A stretch of 64,000 bases of DNA. Origin: Mesorhizobium sp. B4-1-3. Its GTDB lineage: Bacteria; Pseudomonadota; Alphaproteobacteria; Rhizobiales; Rhizobiaceae. Below, in pieces: positions 50,804-58,818 of the stretch (within the stretch, counting starts at the first letter, position 1; every line of letters starts with the position of its first letter). Below the pieces are notes generated by a model. That model was given only the letters and a program-made list of their open reading frames with translations. It searched no databases and had not been told where the DNA came from. The position numbers and the translations under genes were made by a program. The DNA is taken from NCBI RefSeq assembly GCF_006439355.1, contig NZ_VFTG01000006.1, positions 212,707-276,706 of the forward strand, given 5' to 3'.

Positions 50804-51961
50804 ATGGACAGCATCAGGATACTCGAGCGGCTGATCGCTTTCCCGACGGTAAGCCGCGACTCGAACCTCGATCTCATCGGCTACGTGGCGGACCTGCTCG
50901 GAGCGAATGGTATCGCCAGCCAGCTGATCCACAGCGCCGACGGCCACAAGGCAAACCTCTTTGCCACCATCGGTCCGGCCGACAGGCCCGGCATCATGCT
51001 GTCCGGCCATACCGACGTCGTGCCCGTCGACGGCCAGAACTGGACACTGCCGCCCTTCGCGATGACCGCGCGCCACGGCAAGCTCTACGGGCGCGGCGCG
51101 GCGGACATGAAGGGTTTCGTGGCCTCGGCACTCGCGGCCTGCCTCAAGGCCTCGAAAATGCCGCTGCGCACGCCCTTGCATCTCGCGCTCTCCTACGACG
51201 AGGAGGTCGGCTGCCTCGGCGTGCGCGACCTGATCGAGATGTTGGGCGCGGCCCCCCAACGCCCGCTGCTCTGCATCGTCGGCGAACCGACCAACATGCA
51301 GGTGGCGACGGGGCACAAGGGCAAGCTTGCGGCGCGCGCCACATGCAAGGGACGCGAAGGCCATTCGGCGCTCGCTCCCCTGGCGCTCAACGCCATCCAT
51401 CTCGGCTGCGATTTCGTGCGCGCCCTGCGCGACGAACAGGACCGGCTCGCCCGCGACGGCGCGCGCGACGGCGACTACGACATTCCCTATACGACCGTGC
51501 ATGTCGGCAAGATCAATGCCGGCGTCGCGCTCAACATCGTACCCAACCTTTGCGTGGTCGATTTCGAGATCCGCAACGTCGCCGCCGACGATGCCGCCGG
51601 CATTCTCGACAGACTGCGCGACTTCGCCGCGCGCATTGCCGCGGATGCCATTTCGATCGCGCCCGAAGCAGCGATCGACATCGAGATCACCAACACCTAT
51701 CCGGGCCTCGACACGCCGGCCGCTTCGGAAGCGGTGGCCTTCGTTAAATCGCTCACCGGCGCCAACGACACCATGAAAGTCGCTTTCGGCACGGAAGGCG
51801 GATTGTTCAGCCGCGATCTCGGCACGCCGGCTGTCGTCTGTGGTCCAGGCTCCATGGCGCAGGGGCACAAACCGAACGAGTTCGTCAGTGTCGAGCAGCT
51901 GCGGCGTTGCGACGAGATGCTGCAGAAGCTGCTGTCGCGGCTCGCGGACGGCTGGCCGTGA
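50804..51961 (+). CDS. Acetylornithine deacetylase (ArgE)-like M20 hydrolase
   Basis: Zinc-dependent M20 amidohydrolase of 385 residues. Metal and catalytic residues are in LSGHTDVVPVDG, YGRGAADMKGF, SYDEEVGCLGV and VGEPTNM, with the last histidine in GSMAQGHKPNEF. The closest type is ArgE, which deacetylates N-acetylornithine, but many ArgE-like enzymes act on other N-acyl amino acids. Its place in a catabolic cluster, with a TTAGG-N5-CCTAA site 105 bases upstream, makes a catabolic role more likely than arginine synthesis. AAGGCAAGAGAC precedes the ATG. It converges on the LysR gene. Confidence 0.87.
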   Translation: MDSIRILERLIAFPTVSRDSNLDLIGYVADLLGANGIASQLIHSADGHKANLFATIGPADRPGIMLSGHTDVVPVDGQNWTLPPFAMTARHGKLYGRGAADMKGFVASALAACLKASKMPLRTPLHLALSYDEEVGCLGVRDLIEMLGAAPQRPLLCIVGEPTNMQVATGHKGKLAARATCKGREGHSALAPLALNAIHLGCDFVRALRDEQDRLARDGARDGDYDIPYTTVHVGKINAGVALNIVPNLCVVDFEIRNVAADDAAGILDRLRDFAARIAADAISIAPEAAIDIEITNTYPGLDTPAASEAVAFVKSLTGANDTMKVAFGTEGGLFSRDLGTPAVVCGPGSMAQGHKPNEFVSVEQLRRCDEMLQKLLSRLADGWP

Positions 51962-51964
51962 ATC

Positions 51965-52894
51965 TTACTTGACGATGCGCTCTGTGCCGAAGACGCCCTG
52001 CTCGACGACGAAGCGGCGGCAGTGGTCGATGAACGCCTGCACCGTCAGCGTGCGGTGCTCGGCGTTGGGCAGCGCAATGCCCATCATCAGCGGCCTGATG
52101 TCGCCCAGCAAGGGCACGAAGACCAATAATTTGCCGTCCGGCGACATAGCGTTGAGCGGCCGCATATTGGCGATGCCGTAGCCGAAGCCGTTGGCGACCA
52201 TCGAGCGCATCACGGCGATATCGCCGGTGCGCTCGGCGATCCTGGGCCGCAGGCCCTGGAAAGCCGAGAGGAAGTATTCCCGGCTGTAGGGCAGATCGAG
52301 CAGCACCATCGGCTCGTCGACCAGTTCCTCGGGCGTGATACCCGCCCTCCCCGCCAGGCGATGCGCGGCCGGCAGCATTACATAGGCCGGCAACTGCATC
52401 AGCGGCTCGAACGTCATGTCCTGCGACAATTCGAGATCGTAGGTAAGTGCTGCGTCTATTTCGCCACGCTGCAGCATCTCGAACAATTGCCCCTGGTTAC
52501 GCTCGAACTGGCGGACGCGCACATCCGGATAGGCGTCCTCGAACTTTCTGCGCAGCGCCGGCAGCACGATCTGCGCGAACGTAAGCAGGCAGCCGATCGC
52601 CAGCGGTCCGCGCACCTTTTCGGCGATATCGCCGGCAATGTCGTGCAGTGCGTCCGCATCGTTGAGCAACCGCGCGGCTTCCTTGAGGAACAGGCGCCCG
52701 CCCGCCGTCAGCGCCAACGCATGCGAGTGCTTGCGCACAAAAAGCTGGACGCCGAACTCCGCTTCGAGCTGGGCGATCGAAGCCGAGATCGACGGCGGCG
52801 AGACATTCACCTGCTCGGCCGCCTTGGCAATAGAGCCCGCCTCGCCGACGGCGACGAAATATTCGAGTTGTCTGAGCGTGAAGCGGAGCGGCAT
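51965..52894 (-). CDS. LysR-family transcriptional regulator
   Basis: A 309-residue LysR protein. The helix-turn-helix is LEYFVAVGEAGSIAKAAEQV followed by NVSPPSISASIAQLEAEFGV; the effector domain begins near GPLAIGCLLTFAQIVLPALR and includes SMVANGFGYGIANMRPLNA. It is last in the leftward FMO-RidA-DUF1028-ALDH array, 50 bases after the dehydrogenase gene, and converges on the ArgE-like gene. It is the only regulator in the 47-63 kb region and so the best candidate to bind the TTAGG-N5-CCTAA sites there. The effector is unknown. Confidence 0.88.
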   Translation of the reverse strand: MPLRFTLRQLEYFVAVGEAGSIAKAAEQVNVSPPSISASIAQLEAEFGVQLFVRKHSHALALTAGGRLFLKEAARLLNDADALHDIAGDIAEKVRGPLAIGCLLTFAQIVLPALRRKFEDAYPDVRVRQFERNQGQLFEMLQRGEIDAALTYDLELSQDMTFEPLMQLPAYVMLPAAHRLAGRAGITPEELVDEPMVLLDLPYSREYFLSAFQGLRPRIAERTGDIAVMRSMVANGFGYGIANMRPLNAMSPDGKLLVFVPLLGDIRPLMMGIALPNAEHRTLTVQAFIDHCRRFVVEQGVFGTERIVK

Positions 52895-52944
52895 GGGCTT
52901 CTATGATGCCCGTTTGATCGCTGCAATCAAGTCGGGGCCGCTCC

Positions 52945-54435
52945 TCAGTACTTGATCCAGGTGGTCTTCAGCGCGGTGTATTTGTCAAGCGCGTGCAGCG
53001 ACAGGTCGCGACCGAAGCCGGACTGCTTGAAGCCGCCGAAGGGCGTCATCGGGCTCAGCGCATCGACGGTGTTCACCGAGACCGTGCCCACGCGCAATCG
53101 TTCCGCTATGCGGTGCGCCCGCGACAGGCTGTCGGTCCAAAGCGAAGCCGCAAGGCCGTAGACGCTGTCATTGGCAATCCGCAGCGCCTCCTCTTCGCTG
53201 TCGAAGGCGATCACCGACAGCACCGGGCCGAAAATCTCATCGCGGGCAAGCGGATCTTCAGGCGAGACCTCGTCGAAGATGGTGGGTTGCACGAAGCTGC
53301 CGCGCCCATCGACGGCCACCCGGTCGCCGCCGGTCACCAGCCTGGCCGACTTCCTGCCGCCATCGATGAAGCGCATGACGGTCGCGGCGTGCCGCGCATC
53401 CACCATCGCCCCCATCCGGGATGCCGGGTCGAGCGGGTCGCCCGGCTGCATCGCCACCGCGCGCTCCGCCAGCTTCTCCACCAGCGCATCCTTGATGCCA
53501 CGCTCCACCAGAAGCCGGGAATTGGCCGAGCACACCTGTCCCTGGTTAAAGAAGATGCCGAAGGCAGCCATGTCGGCGGCCGCGTCCAGGTCGCCGCAAT
53601 CCGCGAACACCAGATTGGGGCTCTTGCCCCCGGTCTCCAGCCATACCTGCTTCATGTTCGACTGGCCGGAATATTGCAGGAACAGCTTGCCGACGGCTGT
53701 CGATCCGGTGAAGGCGAGGCAATCGACGTCCATATGCCGGCCAAGCGCCTGGCCGGCGGTCTCGCCGAGGCCCGGCACTACATTGAGCACGCCGGCGGGC
53801 AGACCCGCCTCCATGGCGAGCTCGGCCAGCCTGAGTGCTGAGAAAGGCGATTGCTCGGCCGGCTTCAGCACCACCGAGTTGCCCGCCGCGAGCGCCGGCG
53901 CGCATTTCCAGGTCGCCATGTCGAGCGGGAAATTCCACGGCACGACGGCGCCCACGACCCCAAGCGGCTCGCGCCGCACCAAAGCGAGATCGCCCTGCCC
54001 TGTCGGCGCCACCTCGTCATAGACCTTGTCGATCGCCTCGGCATACCACTGGAAGATAGCCGCGGAGCCCGGCACGTCGATGGTGGCCGCGTCCTTGACC
54101 AGCTTGCCCATGTCGAGCGATTCCAGCAGCGCGAGTTCCTGCAGGTTCTCGCGCAGCAGTTCCGCCAGCCGCAGCAGCACTTGCTTGCGATGCGCGGGAC
54201 TGGTTCGCGACCAGACGCCGGCCTCGAAGCTGCGTCGCGCAGCGGCGACCGCAAGATCGATATCCTCTTCACCGCAGGAGGCGACCTCGGCGAGCGTCGC
54301 TCCCGTGGCCGGATTGATGCTGGTGAAGGTCCGGCCGGAGCGCGCCGGCACCGGCTTGCCGTCGATGAACGCCTTGTCGCGAAAGCGGATCGCGGACGCT
54401 TTGCCGATCCAGTCCTTATGACTGAGTTCGCTCAT
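52945..54435 (-). CDS. Aldehyde dehydrogenase, PuuC/KauB-like
   Basis: NAD(P)-dependent aldehyde dehydrogenase of 496 residues. The catalytic cysteine is in NQGQVCSANSRLLV and the general base in LETGGKSPNLV; VVPWNFPLDMATWKCAPALA and FTGSTAVGKLF are cofactor contacts. The full-length match is to the group that oxidises gamma-glutamyl-aminobutyraldehyde and other aminoaldehydes, which suits a nitrogen-compound pathway. GGAGTCAGC precedes the ATG. It lies 21 bases after the DUF1028 gene in a five-gene leftward array. Confidence 0.88.
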   Translation of the reverse strand: MSELSHKDWIGKASAIRFRDKAFIDGKPVPARSGRTFTSINPATGATLAEVASCGEEDIDLAVAAARRSFEAGVWSRTSPAHRKQVLLRLAELLRENLQELALLESLDMGKLVKDAATIDVPGSAAIFQWYAEAIDKVYDEVAPTGQGDLALVRREPLGVVGAVVPWNFPLDMATWKCAPALAAGNSVVLKPAEQSPFSALRLAELAMEAGLPAGVLNVVPGLGETAGQALGRHMDVDCLAFTGSTAVGKLFLQYSGQSNMKQVWLETGGKSPNLVFADCGDLDAAADMAAFGIFFNQGQVCSANSRLLVERGIKDALVEKLAERAVAMQPGDPLDPASRMGAMVDARHAATVMRFIDGGRKSARLVTGGDRVAVDGRGSFVQPTIFDEVSPEDPLARDEIFGPVLSVIAFDSEEEALRIANDSVYGLAASLWTDSLSRAHRIAERLRVGTVSVNTVDALSPMTPFGGFKQSGFGRDLSLHALDKYTALKTTWIKY

Positions 54436-54456
54436 GCTGACTCCAGAGTGCCGGTA

Positions 54457-55131
54457 CTACTCGTCACCGGGAACGCCGTAGCTCGGCGCGCCGGACGGAT
54501 TGAGGGCGCGGGTGACGTAGGCGTCGAGCTGAGGCTTGTAGAGTTGCCACAGCGTTGCCAGTTGCTCGATCGGACAGCCCTCGGTCCAGTCGCAACGCAG
54601 GTCGGCAACGGGCCAGGATACATCGCGCACCAGCTTCATGCCGGCGGAGCGGACGGGCCCCGCCTCGCCGCCGGCTTTGAGCGCGGCGCGCATCGTGGCG
54701 ATCAGCCGGTCGCCGAGGTCGCCTTCGGACGCAAGGAAGGCGTCGACCATGGCACGCGGGACGCCGTCATTCGCGAGCAAATTGCCGCCGCAGGCGACGT
54801 CCTCGCCGCGCGCCTCGGCCCAGATGCCGAGTGCTTTCGGTCCCGAATGGATTGCGCTGCCGCCGGCCGCGTCAACCGCCAGCACCTGCCGGTATTCGCT
54901 GAAGGCGGCCGTGCGCTTGATGATCGCGAGGGCCTCGGTGGCTGAGGCGCCGCGTGCCATCAGCTCCAGCGCCCGGACCCCGAGCGTCGGGTCGGTGACG
55001 TTCTGGCTGGCGACCGCCCCGACGCCGGCCTGCGCATAGGCGCAGCGCGCCGCGACCGCGGGGGACGACGAGGACACCGCCACCCCGAACATGCCTGTGC
55101 GCCGGCAGCGCGCGACGATGGAGAAAGTCAT
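54457..55131 (-). CDS. DUF1028-family Ntn-hydrolase-like protein
   Basis: A 224-residue DUF1028 protein, beginning MTFSIVARCRRTGMFGVAVSSSSPAV in pattern and with AGVGAVASQNVTDPTLG and ACGGNLLANDGVPRAM, all typical of the family. Such proteins resemble Ntn-type amidases and occur in catabolic clusters with RidA and peptidase or ArgE genes; the reaction is not known. The start is fixed five bases after the RidA gene stop. The extended C-terminus WTEGCPIEQLATLWQLYKPQLDAYVTRAL matches the fuller members. It probably cleaves an amide or ring of the substrate. Confidence 0.83.
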   Translation of the reverse strand: MTFSIVARCRRTGMFGVAVSSSSPAVAARCAYAQAGVGAVASQNVTDPTLGVRALELMARGASATEALAIIKRTAAFSEYRQVLAVDAAGGSAIHSGPKALGIWAEARGEDVACGGNLLANDGVPRAMVDAFLASEGDLGDRLIATMRAALKAGGEAGPVRSAGMKLVRDVSWPVADLRCDWTEGCPIEQLATLWQLYKPQLDAYVTRALNPSGAPSYGVPGDE

Positions 55132-55136
55132 GGCAC

Positions 55137-55553
55137 TCAGTCCGGAATGACGGCGGTGCCGTCGATCTCGACCAGCCATTCCGGTCGCGCAAGCGCCGAC
55201 ACGACCAGGCCGGTCGAAACCGGGTGGACGCCCTTGATGTATTCGCCCATCGTCCGGTAGACGGCCTCGCGATGGCGGACGTCGGTGATGTAGACCACCA
55301 CCTTCACCAGATGCTCCATCGTGCCGCCGCACTCCTCGATGAGCTGCCTGATGTTCTGCATGACCTTGTGGGTCTGCTCGACCGGATCGTGGCTGTCGAT
55401 GTTCTTGGCGGTGTCGAGGTCCTGCGGGCACTGTCCCCGCAGATAGATGGTGCGGCCGCCGCGCGTGACGACGGCCTGGCAGAGGTCGTTGTCGAGCTTC
55501 TGCTCCGGATAGGTGTCCTTGGTGTTAAATTTGCGAATTCGCGTATGCGCCAT
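55137..55553 (-). CDS. RidA-family protein
   Basis: A 138-residue RidA/YjgF/UK114 protein. Family members hydrolyse reactive enamine and imine intermediates from PLP or flavin enzymes, or act as deaminases. The core is GRTIYLRGQCPQDLDT, then QTHKVMQNIRQLIEECGGTM and VKVVVYITDVRHREAVY. The ATG at 55553 has GGAG seven bases upstream, better than the ATG at 55565. It lies between the flavin monooxygenase and DUF1028 genes, so an imine made by an amine-oxidising enzyme of the pathway is its likely target. Confidence 0.87.
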   Translation of the reverse strand: MAHTRIRKFNTKDTYPEQKLDNDLCQAVVTRGGRTIYLRGQCPQDLDTAKNIDSHDPVEQTHKVMQNIRQLIEECGGTMEHLVKVVVYITDVRHREAVYRTMGEYIKGVHPVSTGLVVSALARPEWLVEIDGTAVIPD

Positions 55554-55588
55554 CTTGGTCTCCATCGGGATCTGGCTCGCAGCTCTGG

Positions 55589-56863
55589 TCAGGCGTCCAC
55601 GGGCTCGCGCTTGGCGGCGGCGTGGTAGGCGAGATATTTACGCTGCGTCGAAATCCGGTCGGCCACGTGCTTGGCATCGTGCCAGACGCCCCAGATGAAG
55701 CTCGACCCTCTGCGCGACTGCCAGGGCAGCCCCAGAAAATAGATCCCCGGCTCGACCGAAACGCCGCGCTGATGCCTTGGCCGGCCCCTCTCGTCGAAAG
55801 CGTCGACCTTCAGCCAGCTGTAGTCGACGGCGAAGCCCGTCGCCCAGATGATCGTCGCGATCCCGGCCTCGGCCAGATCGAGCTCGAGGATCGGATTGGT
55901 CACGCAGTCCGGATCGGGGTCGATCTTGCGAAGAGCAGGCTCTTCCGGAAGATCGAGGCCATTGCGTTCGACATAGGCGTCGGCCTCGTCCAGCAGCGAC
56001 ATTAGGCTGGCGTCGCCCTTGGCGATATTCTTCGCAAGGTCGGGCGCGAAACTCATCACGCCGTCCTGGTATGCCTTCGTCATGCCGACGAGCGTGAGCC
56101 CCTGCGCGGCCAGCCGGCGGAAGTCGATCGTCTCGCCGCCGCGCGCGCCGCTGACCGCGATCGTGACATGCTCCGTTCCGGGCCCTGGGGTTTCGAGATC
56201 CCATTTGCCGAGGACGCCCAGCCACCAGCAGAAGTCGCGCCCGCGATAGGCGCGCGGCGGACGATCATGCGGGCCGACCGAGAGATAGACGCGCCTGCCT
56301 GAACGCTGCAGCTCATCGGCGATCTGCACGCCCGACGATCCTGCCCCGACCACCAGCACCGCGCCCTTCGGCAACTGCGCCGGATTGCGGTAGGCGCTGG
56401 AGTGGATTTGCAGTATGCCGGCATCCGCGGGAACGAGAGGCGGGATGACGGGAACCTGGAAAGGGCCGGTCGCGGCCACAACGCTGTTGGCCTCGATCAC
56501 CCCTTCCGACGTCTCGACGCGAAATCCCGGACGGCCGACATTCCTTTGCACCAGCTTGACCTCCACGCCGCAGCGGATCGGCGCGTTGATCTGCTTTGCG
56601 TAGGCGACGAAATAGTCGGCAATCTCCTCCTTGGAAGGAAAGCCGTCGGGACCCGTCACGGGAAACTCCATGCCCGGAAACCGGTCATGCCAGGCTGGAC
56701 CGTTGGCGACCAGGGAGTCCCACCGCTGCGAGCGCCATCGCTCGGCGATCCGGCCGCGTTCGAGCACAAGATGAGGTACCCCGCATTTGCTCAGGTGCTC
56801 GCTCATGGCCACACCGGCCTGGCCGCCTCCGACGACGAGCGTGTCTACCTTCTCAACCGACAT
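55589..56863 (-). CDS. Flavin-containing monooxygenase-like protein
   Basis: A 424-residue two-dinucleotide-domain flavoprotein. The FAD motif is LVVGGGQAGVAMSEHL near the N-terminus, and the NADPH motif is VLVVGAGSSGVQIADEL in the middle; the segment ERWRSQRWDSLVANGPAW is typical of the YUC/FMO-like CzcO group. Such enzymes hydroxylate amines or sulfides or do Baeyer-Villiger oxidations. The ATG at 56863 has GGAAGAG eight bases upstream; a GTG at 56869 is the alternative. It heads the leftward array and has a TTAGG-N5-CCTAA-like site about 100 bases upstream. Confidence 0.86.
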   Translation of the reverse strand: MSVEKVDTLVVGGGQAGVAMSEHLSKCGVPHLVLERGRIAERWRSQRWDSLVANGPAWHDRFPGMEFPVTGPDGFPSKEEIADYFVAYAKQINAPIRCGVEVKLVQRNVGRPGFRVETSEGVIEANSVVAATGPFQVPVIPPLVPADAGILQIHSSAYRNPAQLPKGAVLVVGAGSSGVQIADELQRSGRRVYLSVGPHDRPPRAYRGRDFCWWLGVLGKWDLETPGPGTEHVTIAVSGARGGETIDFRRLAAQGLTLVGMTKAYQDGVMSFAPDLAKNIAKGDASLMSLLDEADAYVERNGLDLPEEPALRKIDPDPDCVTNPILELDLAEAGIATIIWATGFAVDYSWLKVDAFDERGRPRHQRGVSVEPGIYFLGLPWQSRRGSSFIWGVWHDAKHVADRISTQRKYLAYHAAAKREPVDA

Positions 56864-56964
56864 ATCCACGTCTCTTCCGATGGGGCTTTCGCCGCTGTGA
56901 TGGAGGTCCGGTTTGCTTTTAGTGACGGGCCGGCGGAGCGAAAATTATGATTTCATGTGTCAGT

Positions 56965-56983
56965 GCTTAGCTTATCCCTAAAC
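56965..56983. promoter_or_regulatory. TTAGG-N5-CCTAA operator candidate, copy 2 (imperfect)
   Basis: GCTTAGCTTATCCCTAAAC matches the perfect dyad at 57057-57075 at 12 of its 14 arm positions. It is centred about 110 bases upstream of the leftward flavin monooxygenase start, the usual place for a LysR activator site. Confidence 0.6.
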
Positions 56984-57056
56984 GCTGAGACGGACCGCGG
57001 AACGGTTGCGGATTCCCGTGACAACGTCGATCACACCCCCTCCGAACGTCGAGCAA

Positions 57057-57075
57057 GCTTAGGCAAACCCTAAGC
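57057..57075. promoter_or_regulatory. TTAGG-N5-CCTAA operator candidate, copy 3 (perfect)
   Basis: GCTTAGGCAAACCCTAAGC is a perfect 7+5+7 inverted repeat with the same core and spacing as the site at 50680-50698, and lies about 100 bases upstream of the amidohydrolase start at 57167. Confidence 0.65.
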
Positions 57076-57166
57076 ACGGGTACCGGAAAAAATTATTCTT
57101 CCGCCTCGAATTCGGTGGTTCCTTGCCTTCATCACCCGCATGAGAGCGACGGCCGCTGAAAGTCAA

Positions 57167-58798
57167 ATGGCGCGAGAGACCCTTTACGCAAATGGCGCCC
57201 TCTATACGGTCGATGCGGTGAATCCCCATGCCGAGGCGATGCTGGTTCGCGGCGAGCGCATCGCGGCTGTCGGCTCCTGGGCGTCCGTCAAGGCGCAAGC
57301 ATCCAAAGACGCGGAAATCATCGATCTCCAAGGCCGGTTCGCAATGCCCGCCTTCATCGATTCCCATCTCCATTTCGCCTGGGGGAGCAAATACCTGGAT
57401 GAGGTGCGGTTGCGCGAAGCAAAGACCTTTAGCGACGTCCTCGACCGGCTGAGGGCCTATGCGCAGGCTCATCTCAACCGGGCATGGATCGTGGGCAGCG
57501 AGTTCAGCTACGGCTACCCCGATCTCCCCGATGGCGGCTTCCACAAATCGCTTCTCGATCAAGCCGTCGCCGATCGCCCCGTCTTCTTTCGCTCTGGCAT
57601 GGCGCATGCGGCCTGGGTGAACAGCAAGGCGCTGGACCTTGCCGGCATCACGCGGGAAACGCCAGATCCTGAAGGCGGCGAGATCGTCAGGGATGCGAGC
57701 GGTGAGCCGACCGGATGGTTGAAGGAGAAGGCGTGGTCCAAATTTGAAGCCTTGGTCCCCCAAGCCTCGCAATCCGCTATGCGATCGACACTACTCCGCG
57801 CCATCAAGGAAGCGAACCGCCTCGGATTATCGCGGGTTCAAAGCGCCGGAATGGATGACGAAGCTGTTCCGTTGCTGGCGGAGATGTTCGCCGATGGTGA
57901 GCTGAGCCTGCGCTTCACGCTTTCGAGCATTGCCAATCCGGATTCGAATCTCGACGAGGTGATCGCGCGCGTGTCCGGATGGAGGGATTCCCTCGACCCG
58001 GATTTTCTCGACGGACGTGTCATCAAATTCTTCCTGGACGGCGTGCTGGAGTCCCACACCGGCTTCATGCCTCAGGGCTACGCCGACAAGCCGGATGAAA
58101 CCGGAACCTGCCTGTGGAAGGCATCGGCCTACAACGCGGCTGTCAGCCGTGCGCAGCAAGAGGGATTTCAGGTCTGGACGCACGCGATCGGCACGGGCGC
58201 CATCGAAATGGCCCTCGATGCCTATGCCGCGGATGGGCACCGCTCGCGGCAGCGCCGGCCGCGGGTGGAGCATTGCGAGATCCCCACCACGCGCGACATC
58301 GAGCGGTTTGGCCAGATCGGAGCGATAGCCAGCTTCCAGCCCGCCATGATCTATCCACGCGACCAATGGCTCGGGATGGAAGGACTTTGGGAAGTGCGGG
58401 TCGGCTCCGAATGCTTGCCGCGGGCCTTTCCTGTCCGCTCCGTCCTGGAAGCTGGCGGCGCCGTCGCGTTCGGAACCGATTGGCCCATCGTCGACCTCAA
58501 TCCGCTCATCGGCATACGCAATGCGGTGCTGCGCCAAAGCCGGGACCACCAGCCGAAAGACGGCTGGGTCCCGGAGCAGCGGATCGCCGTCGCGCAGGCG
58601 CTTCATTCCTATACGCTGGGGGCAGCCTTTGCCGGTCACCGGGAGAACGACGAAGGCAGTCTGGCGTCGGGGAAGCTCGCCGACTTCATCGTCCTTTCCG
58701 ATGATCCGCTGCGGGTCGAGCCGGACAGAATCGCGGATATCAAAGTGCTGAAGACGATTGTCGGCGGCAAACCGGTTTGGGAAGAACCCGCGGCGTGA
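57167..58798 (+). CDS. YtcJ-type amidohydrolase
   Basis: Metal-dependent amidohydrolase of 543 residues, the YtcJ/NfdA group (formamide and N-substituted amide hydrolases). The family pattern is LYANGALYTVDAVNPHAEAMLV, then the metal-binding MPAFIDSHLHF, later RVQSAGMDD, VWTHAIGTGAIEMALDAY, RVEHCEI and AFGTDWPIVDLNP, giving the usual His and Asp ligands. No signal peptide is seen. The ATG at 57167 gives the normal family N-terminus; the in-frame ATG at 57140 has no ribosome site either. It is divergent from the flavin monooxygenase array and followed by a GMC oxidoreductase gene. Confidence 0.87.
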   Translation: MARETLYANGALYTVDAVNPHAEAMLVRGERIAAVGSWASVKAQASKDAEIIDLQGRFAMPAFIDSHLHFAWGSKYLDEVRLREAKTFSDVLDRLRAYAQAHLNRAWIVGSEFSYGYPDLPDGGFHKSLLDQAVADRPVFFRSGMAHAAWVNSKALDLAGITRETPDPEGGEIVRDASGEPTGWLKEKAWSKFEALVPQASQSAMRSTLLRAIKEANRLGLSRVQSAGMDDEAVPLLAEMFADGELSLRFTLSSIANPDSNLDEVIARVSGWRDSLDPDFLDGRVIKFFLDGVLESHTGFMPQGYADKPDETGTCLWKASAYNAAVSRAQQEGFQVWTHAIGTGAIEMALDAYAADGHRSRQRRPRVEHCEIPTTRDIERFGQIGAIASFQPAMIYPRDQWLGMEGLWEVRVGSECLPRAFPVRSVLEAGGAVAFGTDWPIVDLNPLIGIRNAVLRQSRDHQPKDGWVPEQRIAVAQALHSYTLGAAFAGHRENDEGSLASGKLADFIVLSDDPLRVEPDRIADIKVLKTIVGGKPVWEEPAA

Positions 58799-58818
58799 GG
58801 CCGCGTCCTGGGGGTCGG

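Larger units (their letters stand above)
56864..57166. other. Divergent promoter region of about 300 bases
   Basis: It separates the leftward flavin monooxygenase array from the rightward amidohydrolase genes and is AT-richer than its surroundings. It holds two copies of the same operator-like dyad, one nearer each start, described separately. No gene is seen in it. Confidence 0.65.
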
